From the NCBI GenBank assembly GCA_022843145.1, contig JALHOF010000004.1, forward strand, positions 124,001 to 188,000: a DNA stretch of 64,000 bases, read 5' to 3'. Origin of the DNA: Hyphomicrobium sp. (lineage in GTDB: Bacteria > Pseudomonadota > Alphaproteobacteria > Rhizobiales > Hyphomicrobiaceae). The notes under the pieces were generated by a model, which searched no databases, was not told the origin of the DNA, and saw nothing but the letters and a program-made list of their open reading frames with translations. Shown here one piece after another: positions 8,283 through 16,510 of this stretch (the first letter of the stretch is position 1; each line of letters starts with the position of its first letter). The translations under genes were made by a program, and so were the position numbers.

Positions 8283-9470
8283 TTAGCCGCCCGGCGGCCG
8301 CCATCCATAGAGCCAGTCATAGCCCTCGATGATGCGGCGGCCACCAAGCGCGCGCATCGAGAGATTGCGTGCGACGGCCATCGCGCCGCCCATGTGGTAG
8401 ATCTCGCCATTGCGCCGAGAAGACGCTGCCACTTTCGATACGCGCGGGATGCGGTTCTGCTGGTAGCGGGCGAATGCCTCTCGAATGTCGTGGCCGGCCG
8501 CCGCGATCTCCCGCGCAAGGACCGCCGCATCCTCGATCGCCATGACGCCGCCCTGTGCCAGGAACGGGAGTACCGGATGTGCCGCGTCTCCGAGCAGGGC
8601 GAGGCGTCCGTCCGCAATGCGCTTCGGTGGCGGCAGAGTATGAAGCGACCACTTGCGCCAGTCCGTTGGTACAGAAAGAAGCTGTTGCAGGCTCGTATGG
8701 AAGCCACGCGTATGCTCGGCAACCCATCCCGGCACGACGTCCGTGCTCCAGTCGCGGCTTTCCGCGTCTTCAGAAACGATGACGATGATCGCGATCTCGC
8801 GCCCACCTCGGATCGGGTAGTGGACGACGTGCGCGCCAGGTGCGAGCCAAGCCATCGTTGCGTTCGCGCGCAAGCCGGAAGGCGCGTCGGTGCGTGAGAT
8901 CACCGCTCGCGCGGCACTCTTTTTTTCGAAGTGCGGCGGCGTCGGATCGAAGTGCGCCGTTCTCAGTTTCGACCAGATGCCGTCGGCGGCGACGAGTGCG
9001 CGCCCCTCAAGGTGTGTGCCGCCCGCGTCGATGGCTACGGCTTCGGCGTCCTGCCGCAGATTTGAAACGGCCGTCGCCATCGTGATCCGGATCGACGGTT
9101 CGCGCAACGCGGCAGCGAGAAGTGTCCCGTGCAGATCTCGGCGGTGGGTGACCCAATACGGTGCGCCGTGACGCTCGGCAAGTGTATGGCCGAGCGGCAA
9201 TTCGGCGAGTTGGCGCGCCGTTTCGCCGTCGAGGACACGCAAGTTGTGCGGAACGCCGGCCATCGGACGCAGAGCATCGGTGATATCCAGCTCGGTCAGT
9301 ATGCGCGTTCCGTTTGGGCCGATCTGAATTCCAGCGCCTTCGTCGGGGAAGCTTTCGCGCTGTTCGAAGACGTGACAGGGGATGCCGCGCTTCGCCAGCG
9401 ACAACGCCAGTGTCAAGCCGCCGATGCCGCCACCGGCGATCAGAACATCACCGGGGCCGGCCCCGCCCAC
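8283..9470 (-). CDS. FAD-dependent aromatic-ring monooxygenase (salicylate hydroxylase-like)
   Basis: The 395-residue protein is a group A flavin monooxygenase. It has the Rossmann motif GGGIGGLTLALSLA near residues 13-26, the DG motif (LVAADGIWSKLR) near residue 165, and the GD motif GDAAHPVLPFLAQGG near residue 290. Relatives hydroxylate salicylate or 3-hydroxybenzoate using NAD(P)H and O2. The exact substrate cannot be read from sequence. The start is a GTG at 9470, since no in-frame ATG precedes the Rossmann motif. It lies 5 bp downstream of the zinc-finger gene on the same strand, so the two are probably cotranscribed. Confidence 0.88.
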   Translation of the reverse strand: MGGAGPGDVLIAGGGIGGLTLALSLAKRGIPCHVFEQRESFPDEGAGIQIGPNGTRILTELDITDALRPMAGVPHNLRVLDGETARQLAELPLGHTLAERHGAPYWVTHRRDLHGTLLAAALREPSIRITMATAVSNLRQDAEAVAIDAGGTHLEGRALVAADGIWSKLRTAHFDPTPPHFEKKSAARAVISRTDAPSGLRANATMAWLAPGAHVVHYPIRGGREIAIIVIVSEDAESRDWSTDVVPGWVAEHTRGFHTSLQQLLSVPTDWRKWSLHTLPPPKRIADGRLALLGDAAHPVLPFLAQGGVMAIEDAAVLAREIAAAGHDIREAFARYQQNRIPRVSKVAASSRRNGEIYHMGGAMAVARNLSMRALGGRRIIEGYDWLYGWRPPGG

Positions 9471-9475
9471 CGGAC

Positions 9476-9718
9476 TCAGGCCGCGTCGCGGACGACGGCG
9501 CCTTTGGGATCGCTCTCAGTTTCCGCCAGGCGCGGATCGAAGAGATAAAGCGTCGAGCAATAAGGACAGAGCACCTGCGCGTCCTGACCCATATCGAGAT
9601 AGACGTGCGGATGGTCGAAGGGCGGCCGCGCACCCATGCATTTGAACTCTTTGACGCCGACGAAGATCTTCTCGGCGCCTTGGTCGTTGGCAAGATGGGG
9701 CACGACATGTCCGGCCAT
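9476..9718 (-). CDS. CHCC-type zinc-finger domain protein (NDUFS6-like)
   Basis: This 80-residue protein has the spaced ligands KCMG, FDHPHVY and CPYCSTLY, which match the zf-CHCC domain (Cys-His-Cys-Cys) of small alphaproteobacterial proteins related to mitochondrial complex I subunit NDUFS6. It probably binds one zinc ion; the bacterial role is not established. The ATG at 9718 has an AAAGGG ribosome site about 8 bases upstream. An ATG at 9760 would add 14 residues. It is coupled to the monooxygenase, with a 5-bp gap. Confidence 0.85.
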   Translation of the reverse strand: MAGHVVPHLANDQGAEKIFVGVKEFKCMGARPPFDHPHVYLDMGQDAQVLCPYCSTLYLFDPRLAETESDPKGAVVRDAA

Positions 9719-9841
9719 CGGCAGGCCCTTTCTGATCGGTTGCTCGTGTGGCGGCACCATAGCTACGGAGAACCGGAAATGGTAGGGAGACAAACCCACT
9801 CCGAAGGTAGGGCGGACGGGTGAAAATGACGGAGATGAATA

Positions 9842-10618
9842 GTGCCGGTATTCAGGTCCGATGGGGTCGAAATCGCATTCCTCGACGAGGGGGAAAGCAA
9901 GGACAAGGGCCGTGTCGTGCTCCTGATCCACGGATTCGCATCGACTGCCGCGGTCAACTGGCGGGATCCGGGATGGATCCGCGTGTTGACGGCCGAGGGT
10001 TACCGTGTCGTGGCGATCGACAACCGCGGTCATGGCCAAAGCGCCAAGCTGCACGACCCGGCCGGCTACGGCGGGCCGGTTATGGCGGAGGACGCGCGCC
10101 GGTTGCTCGATCATCTCTCGATCCCCCAGGCCCACGTGATGGGTTATTCGATGGGGGCTCGGATCAGCGCGTTTCTCGCGCTCGCCCATCCCTTGCGAGT
10201 TCGCTCGATCGTGTTCGGCGGCCTCGGCATCAACATGGTGCGCGGCATGGCCGGGACGGGTCCGATCGCGCATGCGCTCGAGGCCGACAGTATCGACGCC
10301 GTGACCAATCCGACGGCGCGGACGTTTCGGGCGTTCGCCGAGCAGACAGGGAGCGATTTGAAATCACTGGCAGCGTGTATCCGGTCGTCGCGCGATCCGA
10401 TATCCGCCGACGACTTGCGCCGTATCTCGTGCCCGGTGCTGGTTGCGGTGGGCGATCGCGATGTGATCGGTGGCGCGCCGCAGCCGCTGGCGGATATCAT
10501 CCCGGGCGCGCAGGCATTCGTGATCGCTGATCGGGATCACATGAAAGCCGTCGGCGATCGATCGTACAAGGCGCGGGTGCTGGCGTTTCTCGCTGCCGCC
10601 GATTCCGGCTCGAATTAG
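9842..10618 (+). CDS. Alpha/beta-fold hydrolase
   Basis: The 258-residue protein has a complete alpha/beta hydrolase core: an oxyanion-hole HGF at 30-32, the nucleophile elbow GYSMGA with Ser103, an acidic residue in GDRD (Asp205 or Asp207) and His233 in the DRDHMKAV segment. The NRGHGQSAK strand-turn at 61-69 is typical of esterases and C-C bond hydrolases. The start is a GTG at 9842; the sequence in front belongs to the divergent promoter region of the zinc-finger gene. The substrate cannot be inferred. Confidence 0.88.
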   Translation: MPVFRSDGVEIAFLDEGESKDKGRVVLLIHGFASTAAVNWRDPGWIRVLTAEGYRVVAIDNRGHGQSAKLHDPAGYGGPVMAEDARRLLDHLSIPQAHVMGYSMGARISAFLALAHPLRVRSIVFGGLGINMVRGMAGTGPIAHALEADSIDAVTNPTARTFRAFAEQTGSDLKSLAACIRSSRDPISADDLRRISCPVLVAVGDRDVIGGAPQPLADIIPGAQAFVIADRDHMKAVGDRSYKARVLAFLAAADSGSN

Positions 10619-11286
10619 GGCCGGGATGGAGGCGTGGGGGCCGTCCAATTGACCATGATCCGCTTTAGCCAACGCCAAGACCCCAGCAAGCACACGTCGC
10701 AATCTGCAAAGACAATGGATTGTCAGCAGACGCTTCGCGGCGAACCACTAGGGCCTCGTCGTAAGCAAGGGACGCAACACGGTCGGAACGCAACTGGTCA
10801 GGACACAACTCGAGGCGACGCGATCAACGCAACTCGGCTTACGCAACTCGTTACGATCAGGCTGGTGAGACATTCCTCCGGGGGGTGAGAGGAGCATGTC
10901 TCGGACGCGCTTCGACACCACTACAACGCTGAACAATTCCACGCGTCACGCTCAAACCCGATGTGTCTTCTCAGGCCGTCCATACCTCACGCGGAACTCG
11001 TACGCGGATGAACCTGATCGACATGGAAAAATTAGCATAAGGCATTTCGGGAGTCCCGGAGCGCGCCTGGGCCCGATCGAACTGGCTGTGGATAAGTGGG
11101 CCTGCGCTGCGATATGAGCTGTTGCGTTGCGAACAGGACGCCATCGGCTCGACGCGATGGGGACGCAAATCAGCCGGAAAGATTGGCTAGTTTCAGCATG
11201 CTGACATCGAGCACCCGCGATGGCGGCGCGGCTGATGACGCGGTCATTCACCGGACGTTAGGGTTGATGGCGTTACGATTTCCCCC
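10619..11286. other. Long intergenic region with repeated ACGCAAC motifs and a hairpin
   Basis: This 668-bp stretch holds no ORF with a plausible family or codon pattern. Two structures stand out: five ACGCAAC-type nonamers at 10772, 10788, 10803, 10827 and 10841, and a strong hairpin at 10867-10902. The remainder shows nothing I can assign. A small RNA or long leader is possible but unsupported. Confidence 0.5.
10867..10902 (+). other. 12-bp hairpin in the 10.6-11.3 kb intergenic region
   Basis: GAGACATTCCTC at 10867-10878 pairs with GAGGA (10889-10893) and ATGTCTC (10896-10902), interrupted only by a two-base bulge, around a ten-base G-rich loop. It lies just downstream of the ACGCAAC motif cluster. 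There is no U-tract, so it is not a classical terminator. Confidence 0.45.
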
Positions 11287-11955
11287 ATGTTGCTGTCTCG
11301 CGTCCGCGTTGCGTTGCCAATCGCCGTCATGCTGATCCTATGGGGTTGCAGCACGGCGCCGGAGTTCGTTGCGCGGCACGAGCCGTGGCGGGTCGACGAG
11401 GAGCGCGCCTGCCTCTCATCCGGAATAGTCCGTGAAAACAGCTATGTACGCGGTAGATCCGCGCTGGGCGGACCGAGTGTGTGCGGCACGGCGCGGCCGT
11501 TCGAGATGTCGGCGGCGGCACGCGGACGGGTGTCGATGAAGCCGGCGGCGCTGCTGCGCTGCCCGATGATTCCCCAGATCGAGCGCTGGGTGGAGACGGT
11601 CGTCGAACCTGCGGCGCGGATGTATCTGGGCAGTCAGATCGTCGAGTTGAAGGTCGCGGCGTCCTACGCCTGCCGCCCCATCAACCATCAGTCAGGCGCC
11701 CGGCTATCCGAGCACGGACACGCAAATGCGCTCGATGTTTCAGCATTTTACCTCTCCAGCGGCCGTGTCGTCACGGTCAAGGCCGGATGGCACGGCGACG
11801 CGGGCGAGCGGGCATTTCTACGCGCGGTGCACAAGGGCGCTTGCGACGGGTTCACCACCGTTCTCGGCCCCGACGCCGACCGCTTTCACCACGATCACTT
11901 CCACGTCGACCTCGCCCGCCACGGCCGCGACGGCATGATGCGCATCTGCAAATAA
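11287..11955 (+). CDS. Extensin-like C-terminal domain lipoprotein
   Basis: The 222-residue product begins with a lipoprotein signal: hydrophobic LPIAVMLILWGC with a lipobox-like LWGC, giving the lipidated Cys at residue 21. The rest matches the bacterial extensin-like C-terminal family: SYACRPINHQ, LSEHGHANALDVSAF and HFHVDLARHG, where His and Asp residues suggest a metal-dependent LAS/peptidase-like site. Proteins of this kind are periplasmic or outer-membrane associated and thought to act on peptidoglycan or wall structures. This is family-level inference. The gene is isolated, following a long non-coding region. Confidence 0.86.
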   Translation: MLLSRVRVALPIAVMLILWGCSTAPEFVARHEPWRVDEERACLSSGIVRENSYVRGRSALGGPSVCGTARPFEMSAAARGRVSMKPAALLRCPMIPQIERWVETVVEPAARMYLGSQIVELKVAASYACRPINHQSGARLSEHGHANALDVSAFYLSSGRVVTVKAGWHGDAGERAFLRAVHKGACDGFTTVLGPDADRFHHDHFHVDLARHGRDGMMRICK

Positions 11956-12157
11956 CGGCGCCGTCCGCCGAGACATGAACACCTGAAAATACCGACATGA
12001 AGACCCGCCGGAGCATGACATTGCCCGGTCATGTCGACGCCAGTGCGCGCGTCGACGAAATAATGCTATCCCCGCTTTCGGCCGGTGGCATACGGACGAT
12101 CGTGTCATGCCTGCTTGTCATAAGTGGCAGCCCCACGCTCCCGGAGATGCGAAGCCC

Positions 12158-13153
12158 GTGACAAGCCGATCCACGACAGCGACCCGCGCTCGCGCGACCT
12201 CGAGCCTCGCCAGCACGCTCGCAGCGGCGCTCGTGGCGTCAGCATCGATCGCGGTCGCCGCCGACGCATTGGTGATGCGGATGGAGGGTGGGGCCGAACC
12301 GCCGTCGCCCGTGGTGGAGATCCGCGCCTCGCTGGCGGGCTCGACAGGTGCCCCCGGTCTCACGCTCGAGATCCGCGATGGCGCGGCGGCGGCACGCACA
12401 TTCAAAACCGCGCTGCGGAACGGCGAGGCGGACCTTGCCGCGATCCCGCTTGCCGTCCTCGCGCGGGAAAGCGGGCTCTATGCATTCGACCGCATTCCGT
12501 TTTTTGCGGCGACGCGGGCGGACGCGCGGCGGCTGTTCGACGCGGCGTTCACGCCGATCGCCCGGAGACTGGCGGAAGACGATCTTGTGCTGCTGGCGCT
12601 CGAGCCGCGACCGGCGACCGGGCTTCTCGCACGCACGCCGATCAAGCGCGCGGCGGACTTCGGCGGCAAGCGACTGTGGTCGCCGGACGCGGCGGCGCGG
12701 CGCATCGCGGAGATCGCGGGTGCGACGCCCGAGCCCGAGGCGTCACGCGCGGACGCCCTGTTCGTCGGCGCGGCGGAAGCGATGGCGCTGCTGCGCGCCC
12801 GCACCCTCGGGCCGGGTGCGTGGACCTACATCCGCATCGAAGGCTGGCATCCGGTTCGCGCGGTGGTGATTTCGGCGAAGCCGCTCGCGGCACTGACGCC
12901 CGACTTCGGGCAGCGATTGTCGGGGAGCGCATCCGTCTGGGCGGACATATGGTGGCGAGACGAGGCGGCGGGATCGGCGGCGGCGGAGCAGACGCTGGCC
13001 GAGGCGGGTCACAAGGTCGAGCGACGGACAGATGAACTCGCGGCCGACTTCGCGCGGATCGGCCAGCAGATGGCGGCGGAATGGATGCCTGGCGCGGGTG
13101 CGGATGGAGCGGCGTTGCTTGGCAAAATCCGCGGTGACGCCAGCGCACGCTAG
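12158..13153 (+). CDS. TRAP-type (DctP-like) periplasmic solute-binding protein, orphan
   Basis: With the GTG start at 12158 the product has 331 residues and a normal signal peptide (RARATSSLASTLAAALVA, cleavage near SIAVAA). An ATG at 12107 would add 17 residues and make an unusually long n-region. The GTG has a GGAG about 11 bases upstream. The mature part shows DctP-like features: the IPFFAATRADARRLFDAAF helix and the RAADFGGKRLWSP strand, which in TRAP binding proteins contains the ligand-contacting Arg region. Similarity is weak and no TRAP membrane subunits adjoin. It may be a sensor or accessory protein rather than a transporter component. Confidence 0.6.
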   Translation: MTSRSTTATRARATSSLASTLAAALVASASIAVAADALVMRMEGGAEPPSPVVEIRASLAGSTGAPGLTLEIRDGAAAARTFKTALRNGEADLAAIPLAVLARESGLYAFDRIPFFAATRADARRLFDAAFTPIARRLAEDDLVLLALEPRPATGLLARTPIKRAADFGGKRLWSPDAAARRIAEIAGATPEPEASRADALFVGAAEAMALLRARTLGPGAWTYIRIEGWHPVRAVVISAKPLAALTPDFGQRLSGSASVWADIWWRDEAAGSAAAEQTLAEAGHKVERRTDELAADFARIGQQMAAEWMPGAGADGAALLGKIRGDASAR

Positions 13154-13313
13154 TCACGGTGGTACATGCGGCCACGGTCCTATATGCGGCGAGCCGACGT
13201 TTGGCCGTATGGTCCTCTTGAGATGAGTTCAAAACCAGACAAATCCATTACGCCCGCACGCCACAAGAATGCGGCGGGCACGTTCGCGGCTCTGCAAGGA
13301 TGTGGAATGAAGG

Positions 13314-13338
13314 GCGCTGGCGGATGCGCCGCCAGCGC
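13314..13338 (-). terminator. Perfect 10-bp hairpin downstream of the small lipoprotein gene
   Basis: GCGCTGGCGG (13314-13323) pairs perfectly with CCGCCAGCGC (13329-13338) around the loop ATGCG. It starts 16 bp after the stop of the 49-residue ORF on the minus strand. No strong U-run follows, so it may be a weak terminator or an mRNA-stabilising stem. Confidence 0.5.
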
Positions 13339-13353
13339 AAGCGGGGTGAAGAT

Positions 13354-13503
13354 CTATTTATTCGGGACGTGCGCCGAGGTGAGGCTCTTCGCAAGAAGGG
13401 CCGAACTCTGTCCGCGGTCTGTCGCCGCTAATTTGCTCGTATCCGGCCCAGACCACACGCTGAGGCAGGCCGACAGTGCAATGCCAATCAACAAACATTT
13501 CAT
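13354..13503 (-). CDS. Small predicted lipoprotein, 49 residues
   Basis: The ORF from the ATG at 13503 has a well-placed GGAG ribosome site six bases upstream. It begins MKCLLIGIALSAC: one basic residue, a short hydrophobic segment and an LSAC lipobox that would leave Cys13 as the lipidated residue. The mature part is about 37 residues (SVWSGPDTSK...AHVPNK), polar, with no recognised domain. A 10-bp hairpin follows the stop. It is entericidin-like in size but I see no entericidin sequence signature. The function is unknown. The combination of start signal, lipobox and 3' hairpin is what supports a real gene. Confidence 0.6.
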   Translation of the reverse strand: MKCLLIGIALSACLSVWSGPDTSKLAATDRGQSSALLAKSLTSAHVPNK

Positions 13504-13753
13504 GGCCGTCTCCACACGCTGATAATCGCCGTGTCTTGACCAAGGCCGTCGCCGGACACCAAACCCCCGCGGTGCTGGACTTCGACCTTGGTCTAACACT
13601 GCGCCGGGGCGTGACCAGAGTCAAACAGCAATCGGACTATACGTCGGCCTGCGGACCAACCGTGTGTGGAAAAGCCGTGTGCGGCGCAATATGAATGGCG
13701 GTTAGAGGCCTCAATAAAGTCGGGCGATCCGGAGCGTTACAATTCTTGCCGGC

Positions 13754-13999
13754 CTAGTCGTGTCCCGCGTTGACTGCGAACCAGGCTAGCGATCCGTCGG
13801 CCACAATTCTCTCCTCACATTCGACGGTCGTGCCCGGACCGAACGCCCACACTTCGCCTTCCATCTGCTCCGAACATTGGTCGGAAAGCCGAAACAGGCC
13901 GGTTCCAATTTTCAAGGCCTCGACTGGACGCCATACCCTCGTGCCCTCGTCGAACAGTTCAACGTACACGATGGATCGACCTTCAAGAGCGCCACTCAA
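13754..13999 (-). CDS. Small conserved protein of unknown function
   Basis: This 81-residue reading frame contains YVELFDEGTRVWRPVEA, then a turn-rich stretch and EVWAFGPGTTVECEER, a pattern I recognise from small hypothetical proteins found across Proteobacteria, probably a compact beta-barrel. The start is uncertain: the TTG at 13999 has an AGGA about ten bases upstream, while a GTG at 13969 (giving MYVELFDEG...) has a GAAGG nine bases upstream and begins exactly at the conserved part. No partner genes. No function is assigned. Confidence 0.62.
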   Translation of the reverse strand: MSGALEGRSIVYVELFDEGTRVWRPVEALKIGTGLFRLSDQCSEQMEGEVWAFGPGTTVECEERIVADGSLAWFAVNAGHD

Positions 14000-14130
14000 A
14001 TTCGCGGTCCTCCAAAGTGGCGGGACGCTGCCTTGTTCATTGGCGACGCTGATTGACGACCCGGAGCCGTGCCGGAGGCGAGCAACGAAACGGTACTCGA
14101 AGCAGGTTTTTCAGGTTGGCACATTCTCCG

Positions 14131-14216
14131 TCATTGCCGCGAAGGCGGGCACCCGGTCAAGGTTGGGTCGGTGTGATCGTTTGGGTTGCGCGGATCCCCG
14201 ACTTCGCTGGGATGAC
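14131..14216. repeat. Inverted-repeat intergenic element, 86 bp
   Basis: The element begins GTCATTGCCGCGAAGGCGG and ends with the near inverse CCCGACTTCGCTGGGATGAC; the 25-base ends match at about 18 positions. This is the widespread extragenic palindrome type with GTCAT/ATGAC ends seen in many proteobacterial genomes. It is non-coding and could fold into a long imperfect hairpin. Confidence 0.7.
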
Positions 14217-14252
14217 GCTGGTGTTGTCGGGCGATCGGGGTGGATTTTTCCT

Positions 14253-14430
14253 GGCGCTGCCGATTCACGTCCGAGCGTCGTGCCGGAGGCGCGCAACCGA
14301 GCAAGCTCGGACGATCGGAGCTTTGGCTGGCGCTGCCGATTCACGCCGCGCCAAGGGGCGCGACGATCGGAGCGGCCTTTTTCCTGGCGCTGCCGATTCA
14401 CATCTTCGCTCCGCTCAGATGATCGGAGCG
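14253..14430 (+). repeat. Mosaic repeat array A (three units)
   Basis: The core GGCGCTGCCGATTCAC occurs at 14253-14268, 14329-14344 and 14386-14401. Each copy is followed by a different spacer and then by a (G)ATCGGAGC core (14311-14321, 14363-14373, 14421-14429). Spacers are about 42, 18 and 19 bp; one is the palindrome-like CGCGCCAAGGGGCGCG. A T-rich TTTTTCCT often precedes the first core. The array lies directly upstream of the CoA-transferase gene; a sister array lies downstream of it. Confidence 0.8.
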
Positions 14431-14548
14431 CTGTTGCCCCGGCGGGCGGCGCATCCTAGCATCCCCTCAACGAGAACAGCGAGCGAGCGCCCCGTGACCG
14501 GATCAGATCCGCAGCGCGGAGGACGGGAGCCGTCGGGGAGGCGAGGGT

Positions 14549-16501
14549 ATGGGTAAGAATAAGGTCATTTCGGCCGACGCTGCGATTGCGCTCATCAGCG
14601 ACGGCGACGTGGTGACGACCACGGGCTTCGTGCAGAGCTGCATCCCGGAGGCGCTGCACGCGGCGCTCGAAAAGCGCTTTGTCACGTCGGGCGCGCCGAA
14701 CGGGCTGACGCTGATCATGTGCGCGGGCGCGGGCGACAGCAAAGGGCTGGGCACCGGGCGGTTCTATCATCAAGGGCTTTTGAAACGCGTGATCGCGGCC
14801 AACTTCGGTCGCATGCCGAAGGTCGCGGCGGCGGCGCAGGAGAACCAGATCCAAGGCTACAACCTGCCGCAGGGCATCATCGCCAAGCTCTATCGCTCGT
14901 GCGCGGCGGGGTCGCCGGGACTGTTCTCGAAGGTGGGGCTGCATACCTACGTCGATCCGCGGCTCGGCGGCGCGAAAGTCAACAAGGCGACGACCGAGGA
15001 CATCGTCAAGCTGGTCGAGGTCGATGGCGCGGAGTGGTTGTTCTACAAGGCGACGCCGATCGACGTGGCGCTGATCCGCGCGACGAGCGCCGATCCGTCC
15101 GGCAATCTCAGCATGGAGAAGGAGCCGCTGACGCTCGACGTGCAGGCGCAGGCGATGGCGGCGCACAACAACGGTGGCATCGTCATCGCGCAGGTGGAGC
15201 GCATCGTCGAACAGGGTTCCATCCGGCCCAAGGACGTCAAGGTGCCGGGCATCCTGGTCGATTGCGTGGTCGTCGCGCCGGACCCCGAGATGCACCGGAT
15301 GAACTATGGCGTGATGTACAATCCAGCACTTTCGGGCGAGATCCGCGTGCCGGTCGAGGGCATGGCGAAGATGCCGCTCGACGAAAGGAAGATCATCGCG
15401 CGGCGGGCGGCGTTCGAGCTGCCGGTCAATGGCGTCATCAACCTTGGCGTCGGCGCGCCGGACGGGGTGGCGGCGGTGGCCAACGAGGAGAAGGCGACGC
15501 CGTTCATCACCATGACGACGGAGGCGGGCGCGGTCGGCGGCATTCTCGCCAGCGGGTCGAGCTTCGGCTCGTCGGCCAACGCGCACTCGATCATCGACCA
15601 GAACATGATGTTCGATTTCTACCACGGCGGCGGGCTCGACCTGACGTGCCTTGGCGTGGCGGAGGTGGACGAGGCGGGCAACGTCAACACGTCGAAGTTC
15701 GGCGGGCGGCTCAACGGCTGCGGCGGGTTCATCGATATCTCGCAGAACGCGCGCGCGGTGGTGTTCGCAGGCACGTTCACGGCCGGCGGGCTCGTGGTGG
15801 CGATCGAGGACGGTAAGCTCAGGATCGTAAAGGAGGGCAAGGCGCGGAAGTTCGTGAAGGCGGTCGAGCAGATCACGTTCTCGGGCACGTTCGCGGCGTC
15901 GAAATCGCAGCCGGTGATCTATGTGACGGAGCGATGCGTGTTCCAATTGACGACGCGGGGGCTCGAGCTGATCGAGGTGGCGCCGGGGATCGATATCGAC
16001 CGGGACATCCTCGCGCACATGGATTTCAAGCCGATCGTGGGCCGGACGACGCCGATGGACGCGCGCATCTTCCGCGACGAGCCGATGGACCTGATGGCCG
16101 ACCTGATGAACCTCAATCTGCACGAGCGCATCAGCTACGACGCCGACCGCAACATCCTGTTCCTCAATCTGGAAGGCTACGCGATCCGCAAGAAGAGCGA
16201 CGTGTCGGACCTGCAGAAGGAATTGGTGGCGGCGTGCAAGAAGGCCGGGCGGCGGGTCAACTCGGTGGTCAATCACGACGGCTGCCGCATCGCCGAGGAC
16301 CTGTACGACGATTGGGCGGAGATGATCGAGTACATGACGCAGCATCATTACCTGACGACGGCGCGCTATACGACGAGCGCGTTCATGCGGGTCAAGATGC
16401 AGGAGGCGTTGGCCAAGCGCGGGCTGAAGCCGCACATCTACGAGAGCAAGAAGGAGGCCGACAGCTATCTCGAGCAGACGCGGTGGGACGCGGGTGCGTA
16501 G
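14549..16501 (+). CDS. Class I acyl-CoA:carboxylate CoA-transferase
   Basis: The 650-residue protein carries both halves of a class I CoA-transferase in one chain, like YdiF or propionate CoA-transferase. The N-terminal half holds the GDVVTTTGF and GAGDSKGLG segments. The second half holds TMTTEAGAVGG, in which Glu325 is the expected catalytic glutamate that forms the glutamyl-CoA intermediate. It is about 120-130 residues longer than YdiF-type enzymes. The C-terminal extension (from about residue 530, ILFLNLEGYAI...) looks like an extra alpha/beta domain including VNHDGCRIAEDL. Donor and acceptor acids are unknown. A TTG/GTG upstream is possible, but the ATG at 14549 starts with the conserved MGKNKVISADAAI. 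Repeat arrays flank the gene on both sides. Confidence 0.88.
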   Translation: MGKNKVISADAAIALISDGDVVTTTGFVQSCIPEALHAALEKRFVTSGAPNGLTLIMCAGAGDSKGLGTGRFYHQGLLKRVIAANFGRMPKVAAAAQENQIQGYNLPQGIIAKLYRSCAAGSPGLFSKVGLHTYVDPRLGGAKVNKATTEDIVKLVEVDGAEWLFYKATPIDVALIRATSADPSGNLSMEKEPLTLDVQAQAMAAHNNGGIVIAQVERIVEQGSIRPKDVKVPGILVDCVVVAPDPEMHRMNYGVMYNPALSGEIRVPVEGMAKMPLDERKIIARRAAFELPVNGVINLGVGAPDGVAAVANEEKATPFITMTTEAGAVGGILASGSSFGSSANAHSIIDQNMMFDFYHGGGLDLTCLGVAEVDEAGNVNTSKFGGRLNGCGGFIDISQNARAVVFAGTFTAGGLVVAIEDGKLRIVKEGKARKFVKAVEQITFSGTFAASKSQPVIYVTERCVFQLTTRGLELIEVAPGIDIDRDILAHMDFKPIVGRTTPMDARIFRDEPMDLMADLMNLNLHERISYDADRNILFLNLEGYAIRKKSDVSDLQKELVAACKKAGRRVNSVVNHDGCRIAEDLYDDWAEMIEYMTQHHYLTTARYTTSAFMRVKMQEALAKRGLKPHIYESKKEADSYLEQTRWDAGA

Positions 16502-16510
16502 TCTTGATTA

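Noticed and set aside
13166-13522. 118-residue plus-strand ORF opposite the small lipoprotein
   Set aside because: No ribosome site, unlikely composition, and it reads through the hairpin; the minus-strand ORF has better start and signal features.
14456-16435. 659-residue open frame on the minus strand, opposite the CoA-transferase gene
   Set aside because: Arg/His/Asp-rich translation with no family pattern; it is an antisense shadow of a high-GC gene whose plus-strand product has clear motifs.
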